From NCBI GenBank assembly GCA_042408535.1, contig JBHORA010000079.1:12679-76678 (forward strand): a DNA stretch of 64,000 nucleotides. The letters are read 5' to 3'. The notes beneath the pieces are model-generated. The model did no database searches. It saw only the letters and a list, made by a program, of their open reading frames with translations, and was not told the origin of the DNA. The position numbers were made by a program, and so were the translations under genes. Every line of letters begins with the position of its first letter. The first letter of the stretch is position 1. This document shows, one piece after another, positions 16,768 to 25,661 of the stretch. The stretch is from BPIH01 sp042408535. Its GTDB lineage: Bacteria > Chloroflexota > Limnocylindria > Limnocylindrales > CSP1-4.

Positions 16768-17741
16768 GGCCGGTGCCGATCCCGCCCGCCTCGACCGTCG
16801 GCGAGGAGCTGCAGCTCGGGGTCGCTCGGCTCCGGGCAGCCGGGTCGGAGACGGCCCGCCTCGACGCCGAGGTCCTCCTCGCCTGGGCCCTCGGGGTCGA
16901 TCGGTCGACGATCCTCGCCCATCCCGAGGCGACCGTCGCCGGCGAGGCTCTAACGACGTATCGGCGAGCCGTCGAGCGGCGGACGGCGGGGGAGCCCGTC
17001 GCCTACATCCGGGGCCTGAAGGAGTTCTTCGGCCTCGCCTTCGCCGTCGACCCCCGAGCCCTCATCCCTCGGCCCGAGACCGAGCGCCTCGTCGAGCTCG
17101 CCCTCGCCCACCTCGAGGCACGCCTCACGGCCGCCCCGCGGCCGGCTGGAACTCCCCGACTTCGAGTCGTCGACGTCGGGACCGGGGCCGGGCCGATCGT
17201 CGTCGCTCTCGCCGTCAGCCTCCGGCGCCGGGGCATGCTCGACGAGGTCGAGCTCTGGGCGACGGAGGCGGACGAGGAGCCCCTCGACCTCGCCCGGGAG
17301 AACGCCGTCGCCCATGCCGTCGCCGACGCGGTCACCTTCGTCGTCGCCGACCTCCTGCCCGCGGGTGCGCCCCCCTGGGATCTCGTCTGCGCGAACCTGC
17401 CGTACGTCCCCTCGGCCGCCGTCGACGAGCTCCCCGTCGCCGCCTCCTTCGAGCCGCGGCGGGCCCTCAACGGCGGTCCCGATGGCCTAGCCGTCATCCG
17501 GCGTCTCGTCGAGCGGCTGCCCGATGCCCTCGCCCCGGACGGGCTCGCCCTCCTCGAGATCGGCGCCGACCAGGGTGATGCCATCGTCGCCCTGGTCGGG
17601 GAGCTCCTCCCTGGCTGGGCGTGCCGGGTCGAGGCCGACCTGGCCGGGCTGCCCCGCGTCGCCCGCATCGAGCGCGGGGCCGTGCCGGGCGCGCCCGGCC
17701 GGGGTGACGAGACCCGATACCCCAACCGCTTCGACCGATGA
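16764..17741 (+). CDS. prmC: Release factor glutamine methyltransferase
   Basis: 325 residues. N5-methylates the GGQ glutamine of release factors. An N-terminal helical domain (VGEELQLGVARLRAAG) leads to the linker motif EPVAYIRGLKEFFGL and PRPETERLVE, then a SAM-binding Rossmann domain (VVDVGTGAG). The catalytic motif, usually NPPY, reads NLPY here; the binding asparagine and tyrosine are kept. GTG 16764 overlaps the preceding stop (GTGA), giving translational coupling, and the protein aligns from its beginning. Confidence 0.93.
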   Translation: MRPVPIPPASTVGEELQLGVARLRAAGSETARLDAEVLLAWALGVDRSTILAHPEATVAGEALTTYRRAVERRTAGEPVAYIRGLKEFFGLAFAVDPRALIPRPETERLVELALAHLEARLTAAPRPAGTPRLRVVDVGTGAGPIVVALAVSLRRRGMLDEVELWATEADEEPLDLARENAVAHAVADAVTFVVADLLPAGAPPWDLVCANLPYVPSAAVDELPVAASFEPRRALNGGPDGLAVIRRLVERLPDALAPDGLALLEIGADQGDAIVALVGELLPGWACRVEADLAGLPRVARIERGAVPGAPGRGDETRYPNRFDR

Positions 17742-18745
17742 CGAGCCCCGCCGCGCCTCCCCCGACCGATGACCGCCGGCCGGAGCCGCGCTTCCCGATC
17801 CGCCTCGTCGCTCTCGACATCGACGGCACCCTCCTCGACCACGACCTCATCCTCCGGGACCGAACGAGGGCGGCCGTCCGGGGTGCCGTGGCCCGCGGCG
17901 CCATCGTCTGCCTCGCCACCGGCCGGATGGCCTCGAGCGTCCGGCCGCTCGCCGAGGCCATCGGCCTCCGGGGACCCCTCATCGCCTACCAGGGGGCCCT
18001 CATTCGCGAGCTTCCAGCCCCGGGCGAGTCGAGCCCCGGGCGGCTCCTCCATCACGATCCCCTCCCGGCCGAGGTGGCTCGGGCCGCCGTCCGCTGGTCC
18101 TACGCCCACGGCCTGCGGCCCCACCTCAACCACCTCGAGCGGTTCATCGTCCCCGTCGACGACCCGAACGCCGAGGACTACTCGCTCTTCCTCGGGGCCC
18201 GGGCCGAACGCGTCGACGACCTCGAAGCGGCGATCGAGCACCCGATCACGAAGGTCATCGCGGTGGCCGAGGCGCCGCTCCCCGAGGGGATCCTCGCCGC
18301 CGCCCGGGAGGCCTTCGCCGGGCGGGCCGCGCCGACGATCAGCCACCCCCGCTTCCTCGAGTTCGTCGCCCCCGGCGTCTCGAAGGGTCGGGCCGTCCGC
18401 TGGCTGGCTCGACGGCTCGGGATCCCCCTCGAGCAGACCCTCGCCATCGGCGACCAGCACAACGACGTCGAGATGCTCCGGGCCGTCGGCCACGGCGTGG
18501 CCATGGCCGGGGCACCGCCCGACGTCCTTGCTGCCGCCCGGTACCTCGCCCCGCCGGTCGGGGAGGAGGGGGCGGCCCAAATCCTCGAGGCCCTCGTCAT
18601 CCCGAGCCCGGCCGTCGCCGAACGGAACGCCCGCCGCTTCCGGATGGAGGTCCGGATGGACGTCCGGATGAACGAGGCTCGGACGAGGCCCGCATGTGCG
18701 ACGATGGACGACGACGGAACGAAGGCGAGCAGGGAAGGAGCGTGA
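17738..18745 (+). CDS. Cof-type HAD hydrolase
   Basis: 335 residues. HAD phosphatase with a class IIB cap. The nucleophile motif LDIDGTLLD gives D27 and D29; ATGR, the VSKGRAV lysine and GDQHNDVEM complete the four HAD motifs. Substrates of this family are usually sugar phosphates or pyridoxal phosphate; the specific one cannot be told, though pyridoxal phosphate would suit the PLP enzyme next door. The last ~50 residues are a low-complexity tail with MEVRMDVRM repeats. Four-base ATGA overlap with prmC. Confidence 0.88.
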   Translation: MTSPAAPPPTDDRRPEPRFPIRLVALDIDGTLLDHDLILRDRTRAAVRGAVARGAIVCLATGRMASSVRPLAEAIGLRGPLIAYQGALIRELPAPGESSPGRLLHHDPLPAEVARAAVRWSYAHGLRPHLNHLERFIVPVDDPNAEDYSLFLGARAERVDDLEAAIEHPITKVIAVAEAPLPEGILAAAREAFAGRAAPTISHPRFLEFVAPGVSKGRAVRWLARRLGIPLEQTLAIGDQHNDVEMLRAVGHGVAMAGAPPDVLAAARYLAPPVGEEGAAQILEALVIPSPAVAERNARRFRMEVRMDVRMNEARTRPACATMDDDGTKASREGA

Positions 18746-18749
18746 GCCG

Positions 18750-20078
18750 ATGACGATGACCCCCACCTCCCGCCTGGCCTGGGCGAGCCTCGCCGAGGTC
18801 GACCCGGAGCTCTGGGCGGCCATGCTCGGCGAGCGGGCCCGGCAGCGGGACAAGATCGAGCTCATCGCCTCGGAGAACTACACGGCCGCGGCGGTCATGG
18901 AAGCCCAGGGCTCCTGGCTGACGAACAAGTACGCCGAGGGGCTCCCCGGGCGCCGCTACTACGGCGGCTGCGAGTACGTCGACGTCGCCGAGACCCTCGC
19001 CATCGAGCGAGCCCTCGCCCTCTTCCGGGGCGCCGAGCACGTGAACGTCCAGCCCCACTCCGGGGCCCAGGCGAACATGGCCGCCTATTTTGCCGTTCTC
19101 GAGCCGGGCGACCGGATCCTCGGCATGAACCTCGCCCATGGCGGTCATTTGACCCACGGCTCGCCGGTGAACTTCTCGGGGCGCCTCTTCGAGGTCTATT
19201 CCTACGGCGTCGACCGGGAAACCGAGCAGCTCGACTACGATGCCCTCGAAGCCCAGGCGAAGGCCGTCCGGCCGAAGCTCATCGTGGCCGGCGCCTCCGC
19301 CTACCCTCGCCTCTGGGACTTCGAGCGACTCGCCGCCATCGCCCACGAAGTCGGCGCCCTCCTCATGGTCGACATGGCTCACGTCGCCGGCCTCGTTGCG
19401 GCCGGCCTCCACCCGTCGCCCTTCCCCCACGCCGACCTCGTCACGACGACCACCCACAAGACCCTCCGCGGGCCCCGGGGCGGCCTCGTCTTCGCCCGCC
19501 GCGACCTGCCCGAGGGCCTCGATCCGGCTGCCTTTCCGACGGTCCGTGGCTCCCTCGCCGCGAGCGTCGACCGAACCGTCTTCCCGGGCTTCCAGGGCGG
19601 GCCGCTCATGCACGTCATCGCCGCCAAGGCCGTCGCCTTCAAGCTGGCGATGACCGACGAGTTCCGGCGGGACCAGGAGCGAACCCTCGAGAACGCCAGG
19701 GTCCTCGCCGAGGCCCTCGCCGAGCGGGGGGCGCGGATTGTCTCCGGCGGGACCGACAACCACCTCATCCTCATCGATGTCTCGCCCCTCGGGGTGACCG
19801 GGCGGGAGGCCGAGCGACTCCTGGACGAGATCGGGATCACCGTCAACAAGAACGCCATCCCCTTCGACCCGCAGCCGCCGAATATCGCCTCGGGGATCCG
19901 GGTCGGGACGCCGGCCGTCACCTCGCGGGGCTTCGGGCCCGAGGAGATGCGGGCCCTCGGCCGGATCATCGTCGAAGCCATCGTGACCCGGGCCGAACCG
20001 GCCGAACAGGCCCGGCTGGCGGCCGAGGTTCGCGAGATGGCCTCGCGCTTCCCGGTCCCAGGGCTGCCGGCCGACTGA
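18750..20078 (+). CDS. glyA: Serine hydroxymethyltransferase
   Basis: 442 residues. PLP enzyme converting serine and tetrahydrofolate to glycine and 5,10-methylene-tetrahydrofolate. ELIASENYT near the start, LTNKYAEGLPGRRYYGGC and the PLP-binding lysine K237 in TTTTHKTLRGPRGG are all present. The start ATG 18750 has AAGGAG 10 bases upstream and lies 4 bases after the HAD stop. Length is a little above the usual 415-430 because of about 15 extra N-terminal residues. Confidence 0.97.
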   Translation: MTMTPTSRLAWASLAEVDPELWAAMLGERARQRDKIELIASENYTAAAVMEAQGSWLTNKYAEGLPGRRYYGGCEYVDVAETLAIERALALFRGAEHVNVQPHSGAQANMAAYFAVLEPGDRILGMNLAHGGHLTHGSPVNFSGRLFEVYSYGVDRETEQLDYDALEAQAKAVRPKLIVAGASAYPRLWDFERLAAIAHEVGALLMVDMAHVAGLVAAGLHPSPFPHADLVTTTTHKTLRGPRGGLVFARRDLPEGLDPAAFPTVRGSLAASVDRTVFPGFQGGPLMHVIAAKAVAFKLAMTDEFRRDQERTLENARVLAEALAERGARIVSGGTDNHLILIDVSPLGVTGREAERLLDEIGITVNKNAIPFDPQPPNIASGIRVGTPAVTSRGFGPEEMRALGRIIVEAIVTRAEPAEQARLAAEVREMASRFPVPGLPAD

Positions 20079-20096
20079 GAGCCGGCGCGCGAGGCC

Positions 20097-21266
20097 GTGC
20101 GGTTCATCCCCGAGCTCGGTAGCGTCCTCCCCTGGCTCGGCGCCTCGGCCGTCGCCGCGGCCGCCATCGCCCTCGTCGGGACACCCTTCGTTCGAGCGCT
20201 CGCGGTCCGGGCCGGTCTCCTCGATCTCCCTGATCGCCGGCGGGTGAACACGCGACCCGTCCCCCGGGCCGGCGGGCTCGCCGTCGCCGCCGCCTTCCTC
20301 CTCGTTGCCGCCGGCTTCGTCGTCCTCGAAGCCGTCGCCGAAACCGTCCCGGCGCCCGACTTTCTCGAGCCGGGACAGCTCGTCGCCCTCCTCGCCGGGG
20401 GTGCTGCGGCGGCGATCCTCGGCCTCCTCGATGACGCTCTTCAGCTCCGAGCCCGCTGGCAGCTCGCCGGCCAGCTTGCCCTCGCCGCCTTCGCGATTTG
20501 GCTCGGGATCGGCGTCGAGGCGATCAACGTCCCCTTCGTCGATCGGCCGGTCGTCCTCGAGGGGGCGTTCGGGGTCGCCTTCACGACCTTCTGGATCGTG
20601 GGCATGATCAACTCCATCAACTTCATCGATGGCCTCGACGGGCTGTCGGCTGGTGTCGGCTGCATCGCCGCCGTCACCCTCGGTCTCATCAGTTTGACGA
20701 CGACCATCGGCCAGCCCTACATCGCCGTCCTCTGCTTCGCTCTCGCCGGCGCCCTCCTCGGATTCCTCCGCTGGAACTTCCACCCGGCCGTCGTCTTCGC
20801 CGGGACGAGCGGGACGATGTTTCTTGGCTACGTCCTCGCTGTCCTCGCCGTCCTCGGCTCGGCGAAGGTGGCTGTCGCTCTCCTCGTCCTCGGGGTGCCG
20901 ATCATCGACACGTTCTGGATCATCGTCCGGCGCCTGGCGACGGGCCGGATGCCCTTCAGTCCCGATCGCGGCCACATCCACCACCGGCTCCTCGACCTCG
21001 GCCTCGGCCACCGCGAGGCGGTCCTCGTCATCTACGGGATCTGTGCTGTCCTCGCCGTCCTCTCGCTCCTCCTGTCCGGGACCGGGCAGGTCTACGCCTT
21101 CCTCGGACTCTTCGTCGGTCTGGGCCTCGTCCTCTTCGCCCTGACCCGCCGCGGCCTCGTTGCCGACGAGCTCGTCGCGGCGACGTACGATGATGGGCAG
21201 GCCGGGGACGTCGCTGGCCGATCACCGGTGGATGACCGCGGCCCCGATCCGTCGAGGGATGCCTGA
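20097..21266 (+). CDS. WecA/TagO-like polyprenyl-phosphate sugar-1-phosphate transferase
   Basis: 389-residue polytopic member of the MraY/WecA superfamily (GT4 in Pfam). It transfers a phospho-N-acetylhexosamine from UDP-sugar to undecaprenyl phosphate, the first step of many envelope polymers. Magnesium-site residues D112-D113 and the catalytic loop N172-SINFIDGLDGL183 are clear. The H293-I-H-H296 motif is the HxHH signature of the WecA/TagO branch rather than MraY. About ten membrane segments. GTG start 18 bases after glyA. It may supply lipid-linked sugars for the glycan enzymes at 50-64 kb. Confidence 0.9.
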   Translation: MRFIPELGSVLPWLGASAVAAAAIALVGTPFVRALAVRAGLLDLPDRRRVNTRPVPRAGGLAVAAAFLLVAAGFVVLEAVAETVPAPDFLEPGQLVALLAGGAAAAILGLLDDALQLRARWQLAGQLALAAFAIWLGIGVEAINVPFVDRPVVLEGAFGVAFTTFWIVGMINSINFIDGLDGLSAGVGCIAAVTLGLISLTTTIGQPYIAVLCFALAGALLGFLRWNFHPAVVFAGTSGTMFLGYVLAVLAVLGSAKVAVALLVLGVPIIDTFWIIVRRLATGRMPFSPDRGHIHHRLLDLGLGHREAVLVIYGICAVLAVLSLLLSGTGQVYAFLGLFVGLGLVLFALTRRGLVADELVAATYDDGQAGDVAGRSPVDDRGPDPSRDA

Positions 21267-21299
21267 GGGAGCAGGGACGAAGGAGGGGAACGAGGGTCG

Positions 21300-22457
21300 A
21301 TGCCGGAGTCGTTCGTCGACGCGGCCGCCGTGCTCGGGATCGTCCTCCTCGTCGCCATCGTCGCGGCCGTCGCTGGCCGGCGCCGAGCCCGGCGGCGCGA
21401 ACGGGGAGGCCCGGGTGGTCTCGCACCGAGGGGCGGTCGGGGGATGTCCGCGCCCGGCGGGGCGGCGCGGACGGTGGTCTCCACGCCCGGGCCGGGGCCT
21501 CTCTCCGCGACCGACGGGACCTCGAGCGGGGCGAGCCTGGCCGCGAGTCGAGGGGCGGCCGTCAGTCGAGGGGCGGCCGTCAGTCGAGGCGCGGCTGGTC
21601 ACTCGACGATCGACGAGGCGGCTCGTGCGGCCGCTGGCGACCCGGGGAAGCTGCTGCTTCCCACCGAGCCTGCCCGGATCGTCCCCCGCCGGCTCGCCGT
21701 CAGCGGTGCTCTCGAGGCTCGCCGACGTTCAGCCGACCGAGCCAGGCTCGACTCCGGGAGCGGTTCCACGTCCCTCGCACCGGCCGGATCGCTGAGCGCC
21801 GAGGAGGTCGGAGAACGGCGCCTCGTTCGTCGCCTCCGCCTCCTCCGTGATACCGCCCTCCTCGTCGGTTTCATCTCGATCGTGGCTCTCGTCCTCCTGC
21901 TCCAGAACCCGGGTCTCGAAGAGCAGGTGGCGTCCCTCACGGGAACGCCGCCCGCCACGCCGTCGGGGTTGAGCGGCGGATTGCCGATGGGTGGCGCTGG
22001 GCTGCCGGGCTCGGCCGGGCCGACGACGAGCCTCGTACCGCCCGTGACGGGTCGGCCGACGACGCCCTCTCCGAACAGCTCCGGGACGCCGGTGCCGACA
22101 GCGGTCCCGACGGCGCACCCGACGGGTCCCGCTTCGACTCCCACCTCGACGCCGTGGCCGACGCCGACGCCCACGCCCGCCGCCACGTCGGCGGGGAGCC
22201 CGGCGGGGAGCCCCTCGGCAACGCCGACAGCGACGACCACGCCGACGACCACGCCAACGCCGACGGCGACGACCGCGCCGACAACCACGCCAACGGCCAC
22301 GCCCGCCCCTTCTTCACCACCAGAGCCGACGGCCTCACCAACCCCGACAGCAACCCCGACAGCAACCCCGACAGCAACCCCGACAGCAACCCCGACACCC
22401 TCCTCGACGCTGGAGCCGAGCGCGGAGTCCTCCGCCACCACCTCGCCAAGCCCCTGA
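21300..22457 (+). CDS. Hypothetical membrane protein with Pro/Thr-rich tail
   Basis: 385 residues, no family recognised. A membrane segment at about 8-25, a 150-residue cytoplasmic region with three SRGAAV repeats, a second membrane segment at about 182-202, and then some 170 outward-facing residues rich in Pro, Thr and Ser (TPTPTPAA, TPTATPTA). Such tails resemble wall-spanning, often O-glycosylated linkers in single-membrane bacteria. GAAGGAGGGG precedes ATG 21300. It lies between the WecA-like gene and the ATP synthase operon. Confidence 0.65.
   Translation: MPESFVDAAAVLGIVLLVAIVAAVAGRRRARRRERGGPGGLAPRGGRGMSAPGGAARTVVSTPGPGPLSATDGTSSGASLAASRGAAVSRGAAVSRGAAGHSTIDEAARAAAGDPGKLLLPTEPARIVPRRLAVSGALEARRRSADRARLDSGSGSTSLAPAGSLSAEEVGERRLVRRLRLLRDTALLVGFISIVALVLLLQNPGLEEQVASLTGTPPATPSGLSGGLPMGGAGLPGSAGPTTSLVPPVTGRPTTPSPNSSGTPVPTAVPTAHPTGPASTPTSTPWPTPTPTPAATSAGSPAGSPSATPTATTTPTTTPTPTATTAPTTTPTATPAPSSPPEPTASPTPTATPTATPTATPTATPTPSSTLEPSAESSATTSPSP
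21546..21599 (+). repeat. Three in-frame 18-bp repeats
   Basis: Three units starting AGTCGAGG (21546, 21564, 21582), encoding SRGAAV twice and SRGAAG once in the cytoplasmic region of the Pro/Thr-tailed membrane protein. Confidence 0.85.
22341..22388 (+). repeat. Four in-frame 12-bp repeats
   Basis: Four perfect copies of ACCCCGACAGCA encoding TPTA in the outward-facing Pro/Thr-rich tail of the preceding membrane protein. Confidence 0.9.
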
Positions 22458-22507
22458 CTGCGCCGGCGGGGGATGCTCGTGGCTGCTCTCGATTAGGGAG
22501 AGGCCCC

Positions 22508-22816
22508 GTGGAGGACCGTTGGCCGGAGCGGTGGATGCGCGACGCGGCCGATCGCACCTGCTACACTTACGCCCGCTTTGCCAGGTCGCCCATGATCGAG
22601 CCCGGACGAGCCTGGGCCTACTTCGCCCTCTTCTCGGAGATCGGAATCGTCCTGCTGGTTACCACCCTGGCGGGCGTGCTGTTCGGATACTGGGTGGACC
22701 AGCAGCTCGGGTCGGTCCCGATCTTCGCCCTCGTCGGCCTCTTCGTCGGCCTGGCGGCGGGTGCCCGGGCCGTCTACCGGCTCATCACCCGGTTCCTGGC
22801 GACATTCGAAGACTGA
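22508..22816 (+). CDS. atpI: AtpI/AtpZ-type ATP synthase accessory protein
   Basis: 102 residues with two membrane segments after a hydrophilic ~35-residue start. The first segment ends in LFGYWVDQQLG and the second in LAAGARAVYRLI, the usual layout of the AtpZ/AtpI (PF09527) proteins, which help insert the c-ring and may move Mg2+ or Ca2+. First gene of the atp operon. GTG 22508 follows AGGGAGAGG closely; ATG 22535 or 22592 are possible later starts. Confidence 0.78.
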   Translation: MEDRWPERWMRDAADRTCYTYARFARSPMIEPGRAWAYFALFSEIGIVLLVTTLAGVLFGYWVDQQLGSVPIFALVGLFVGLAAGARAVYRLITRFLATFED

Positions 22817-22861
22817 CGATCGAGCGCGCGGCGAGGGCCGCGCTCTCCGTACGGAGCGAGC

Positions 22862-23968
22862 GTGCCGGACGAGCGACACCTCCCAGATCCCATCGCGAAG
22901 GATCCCATCGCAGGCACGGCTGTTCCCACGGTCGGGGTCACCGCCGACGGCGGGGCGGCAGCCGTCGACGCCCGCCTTGCCCTCGAGAGCCCCCGTCGCT
23001 CGAGGGTCGTTCGGAACCTCGGCCTCCTCATCGCCGCCGTCCTCGCCATCGACGTCCTCGCTATCCTCCTCGTCCCTCCCTTCCCGCCGGGTGAGCCCGG
23101 TGCCGCCTGCGCGTTCCCGGTCTGCTTCATCGCCGGCAACCTGGAGCTGCCGGCGCCCCACGTCGTCTTCGACCTCGACCCGTCGTCCTCGCTTCCCCCG
23201 GGCCCGCTGGCGATTGGTTTCGACGCCTCGATTACCTCGTCCCTCGTCACGATGTGGATCGTCATGGCCGTCGTGCTCGGGCTCGCCATTCTCGCCACCC
23301 GCCGGATGCGCGAGGTCCCGACCGGGATCCAGAACGTCGTTGAGTTCGCCTACGAGCAGCTTTCGAACTTCGCCACGTCCATCGGCGGTCCGGGGGCGCG
23401 AGCCCACGTTCCCTTCTACGCTGCCTTCTTCCTCCTCATCCTCTTCTCGAACTGGAGCGGCCTCGTGCCGCCCGTCGGCAAGGTGCCGGAGCTTCGGGCC
23501 CCGACGAGCGACGTGAACGTCACCATCGGCCTCGCCCTCGTCGCCTTCGCCTACTTCGAGTTCCAGGGCCTTCGGGCGAACGGCGTCCTTGGCTATCTCG
23601 CCAAGTTCTTCCCCCTCGGTGAGTTCCGAAAGGGGATCGGGGCTGGACTCATCGCCCTCTTCGTCGGTCTCATCGAGCTCATGCTCGAGTTCGTGAAACC
23701 GGTCACCCTCTCGATGCGACTTTTTGGCAACATCTACGGCGGCGAAGTCGCCCTTGGGGTCCTGACGGCCCTCACCATCGCCGTCGTCCCGGTGGCCCTC
23801 TTTGCCCTCGAGCTCATGCTGAACTTCGTCCAGGCCTTGATCTTCAGCGTCCTCATGCTCATCTTCACCCTCGTGGCGGTCGAGAGCCACCACGAGGAAG
23901 AAGGCCATGCCGAGCCGGCCGAAGGGCCGGCCGGCGAGCGGGCACCCGCAGCGGCGCCCGCTCACTAA
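22862..23968 (+). CDS. atpB: ATP synthase F0 subunit a
   Basis: 368-residue membrane subunit forming the proton half-channels next to the c-ring. The essential arginine is R286 in KPVTLSMRLFGNIYGGE; FSNWSGLVPP and the C-terminal LNFVQALIFSVL segment are typical. It is longer than usual (240-300) because of a ~45-residue hydrophilic N-terminus, an outer loop and a His/Glu-rich C-terminal tail (ESHHEEEGH). GTG start 22862. Confidence 0.95.
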   Translation: MPDERHLPDPIAKDPIAGTAVPTVGVTADGGAAAVDARLALESPRRSRVVRNLGLLIAAVLAIDVLAILLVPPFPPGEPGAACAFPVCFIAGNLELPAPHVVFDLDPSSSLPPGPLAIGFDASITSSLVTMWIVMAVVLGLAILATRRMREVPTGIQNVVEFAYEQLSNFATSIGGPGARAHVPFYAAFFLLILFSNWSGLVPPVGKVPELRAPTSDVNVTIGLALVAFAYFEFQGLRANGVLGYLAKFFPLGEFRKGIGAGLIALFVGLIELMLEFVKPVTLSMRLFGNIYGGEVALGVLTALTIAVVPVALFALELMLNFVQALIFSVLMLIFTLVAVESHHEEEGHAEPAEGPAGERAPAAAPAH

Positions 23969-24017
23969 CCGGTCGGCGGCCTCGACCGGACGGGAAGCCC
24001 CGGCCGACGGGCCGGGG
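23969..24017 (+). promoter_or_regulatory. Two tandem RNA hairpins between atpB and atpE
   Basis: Hairpin 1: CCGGTCG (23969-23975), 7-base loop, CGACCGG (23983-23989). Hairpin 2: CCCCGGCC (23998-24005), loop GACG, GGCCGGGG (24010-24017). Both are perfect. They fill the longest gap in the atp operon, just before the subunit needed in highest copy, so RNA processing or protection of the atpE message is likely. Neither is followed by a U-run, so simple termination is less likely. Confidence 0.6.
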
Positions 24018-24107
24018 TATGTCCGCCCCGGTCGAGCTCCGACCGCCGAAGATCGGTCCCAGTCCATCGCCGGGCTCGACCCGGCCCCACAGGAGGAAGA
24101 AGCAACC

Positions 24108-24320
24108 ATGGAGAACCTCGGCGCAGGGATCGCCGCCCTCGGCGTCATCGGTCCCGGCATCGGCATCGGCATCCTGGCCGGTCTGTCGAGCGCGGCCATC
24201 GGCCGCAACCCGGACGCGGGCGGCCAGATCCGCGGCCTGGCGATCATCCTCGCCGCCTTCGCCGAAGGGCTCGGCGTGCTCGCCATCGTCGTCGGTCTGC
24301 TCTCGATCTTCATCAAGTAG
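24108..24320 (+). CDS. atpE: ATP synthase F0 subunit c
   Basis: 70-residue hairpin proteolipid of the rotor ring. The first helix has the GIGIGILAG glycine motif, the loop is RNPDAGG, and the second helix carries the ion-binding carboxylate E53 in AFAEGLGVLA. No Ser/Thr follows the glutamate where sodium-type rings have one (ES or ET), so proton coupling is expected. AGGAGGAAGAAGCAACC gives a strong, A-rich ribosome-binding region, fitting the need for 10-15 copies per complex. Confidence 0.97.
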   Translation: MENLGAGIAALGVIGPGIGIGILAGLSSAAIGRNPDAGGQIRGLAIILAAFAEGLGVLAIVVGLLSIFIK

Positions 24321-24351
24321 GCCGGCCAGCCGCCCGAAGGGAGCGCGACAA

Positions 24352-24939
24352 GTGGACCTCCTGGCGATCGCCGGCGCCGTCGCCGAGGCGGCCGTCGCGC
24401 CGAGCGCCGAGGCGGGTGCGGAGGCGGGCCTGGCGATCAACCTCTTCTGGATCATCGTCAGCGCCCTCAACTTCCTCGTCTTCCTCGCCCTCATCTGGGC
24501 CTTCGCCTTCCGGCGCATCGCCGCCATGCTCGACGAGCGGCGGGCCCGGATCGAGCAGGGTCTCCGTGATGCGGAACAGGCCCGCCGCGACCGCGAGCAG
24601 GCCGCAGCCGAGCGCCTGGCGGCGATCCAGGAGGCGCGGAAGGAGGCGACCGAGATCATCAACCGGGCCCAGCGGGCAGCCCAGGAGGCGCGGGAGGCCG
24701 ACATGGCCGCGACTCGAGCCGAGCTCGAGCAGCTCCGAGCGGCTGCCCAGGCCGAGATCGAAGCCGAAAAGCAGCGGGCGATCGCCGACCTCCGGGCCGA
24801 GGTCGCCGACCTCGCCCTCGCCGCGGCGGCGAAGGTCGTCGGCGAGACGATGACCGATGCCCGACACCGGCGGATCGTCGAGGAGTTCCTCGCCGAGACG
24901 GCAGCGACCGAGCCGGATGGCACCGGCCGCGGCGGCTGA
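24352..24939 (+). CDS. atpF: ATP synthase F0 subunit b
   Basis: 195-residue peripheral stalk subunit. After ~25 Ala/Glu-rich residues comes one membrane helix (INLFWIIVSALNFLVFLALIW split around residue 30-48), then a long charged coiled coil running to the delta-binding C-terminus. Family hallmarks are the early NLFW and the RIAAMLDERRARIEQGL start of the coil. GTG 24352 has AAGGGAG 9 bases upstream. A single b gene means a homodimeric stalk. Confidence 0.95.
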   Translation: MDLLAIAGAVAEAAVAPSAEAGAEAGLAINLFWIIVSALNFLVFLALIWAFAFRRIAAMLDERRARIEQGLRDAEQARRDREQAAAERLAAIQEARKEATEIINRAQRAAQEAREADMAATRAELEQLRAAAQAEIEAEKQRAIADLRAEVADLALAAAAKVVGETMTDARHRRIVEEFLAETAATEPDGTGRGG

Positions 24940-24948
24940 GGAGGACCG

Positions 24949-25620
24949 ATGCCACGCCGTCCGACGACCGCCGCCCGTCGCTATGCAGAAGCGGCCTACG
25001 AGCTCGCCGATCGGGACCGGACCCACGACGCGTGGCTGGCGGCGCTCACGGCCGCGGCCGAAGCCCTCGGGGTCGAGGAGGTTCTCCGGATCGTCGACAA
25101 CCCGGCCGTTCCGATCCGTGAGCGCCAGACGGCGGCCGCGGGAATCCTCGGCGGTCCGGCCTTCGCGAGGCTCGTGGATGCGGCGACGGACCGACTCCCG
25201 AGGCCCGAGGTCGATCGCGAGACGGTCCGGCGGCAGGTCGCCGAGCGGGTGGGCCGCCAGGTCGCCCGCCTCGTCGAGCTTCTCGTCGAGCGGCGCCGGG
25301 TGGACACCCTGCCTCGCGTCGCCGAGGCGTTCCGACAGCTCCTCCTCGCCCGCCGCGGGATCGTCGAGGCGGAGGTCGTGAGCGCGGCGCCCTTGACCGC
25401 GGGCGAGAAAACCGCGCTCCGCGAGCGGCTCGAGCGGCTCGCTGGACGAAGCGTCGAGCTCCGGACGCGGGTCGAGCCGGGGCTCCTCGGCGGGCTCGTG
25501 GTCCGGATCGGCGATCGGCTCTACGATGCTTCTGTACGAGGACGCCTCGAGCGCCTGAGGACGCAGCTCGTCGCTGCTGGCCGCGGCTGGACCGCGGGTA
25601 CCGCCCCGGCGGCCGGCTAG
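24949..25620 (+). CDS. atpH: ATP synthase F1 subunit delta
   Basis: 223-residue connector between the F1 head and the b stalk. ARRYAEAAYELA at the start and the C-terminal RVEPGLLGGLVVRIGDRLYDASVRGRL split (around residues 178-204) are diagnostic. It is about 40 residues longer than the E. coli protein, partly from a C-terminal Gly/Ala tail. GAGGAGG before ATG 24949 supports the start. Confidence 0.95.
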   Translation: MPRRPTTAARRYAEAAYELADRDRTHDAWLAALTAAAEALGVEEVLRIVDNPAVPIRERQTAAAGILGGPAFARLVDAATDRLPRPEVDRETVRRQVAERVGRQVARLVELLVERRRVDTLPRVAEAFRQLLLARRGIVEAEVVSAAPLTAGEKTALRERLERLAGRSVELRTRVEPGLLGGLVVRIGDRLYDASVRGRLERLRTQLVAAGRGWTAGTAPAAG

Positions 25621-25661
25621 GACGGGCCGTCCGAGACGCGGCGGGTAGCTGAGGAAGAAGG

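Noticed and set aside
20097..21266. MraY (lipid I synthase) as identity of this gene
   Set aside because: The HxHH motif and lack of neighbouring murein ligase genes favour the WecA/TagO branch.
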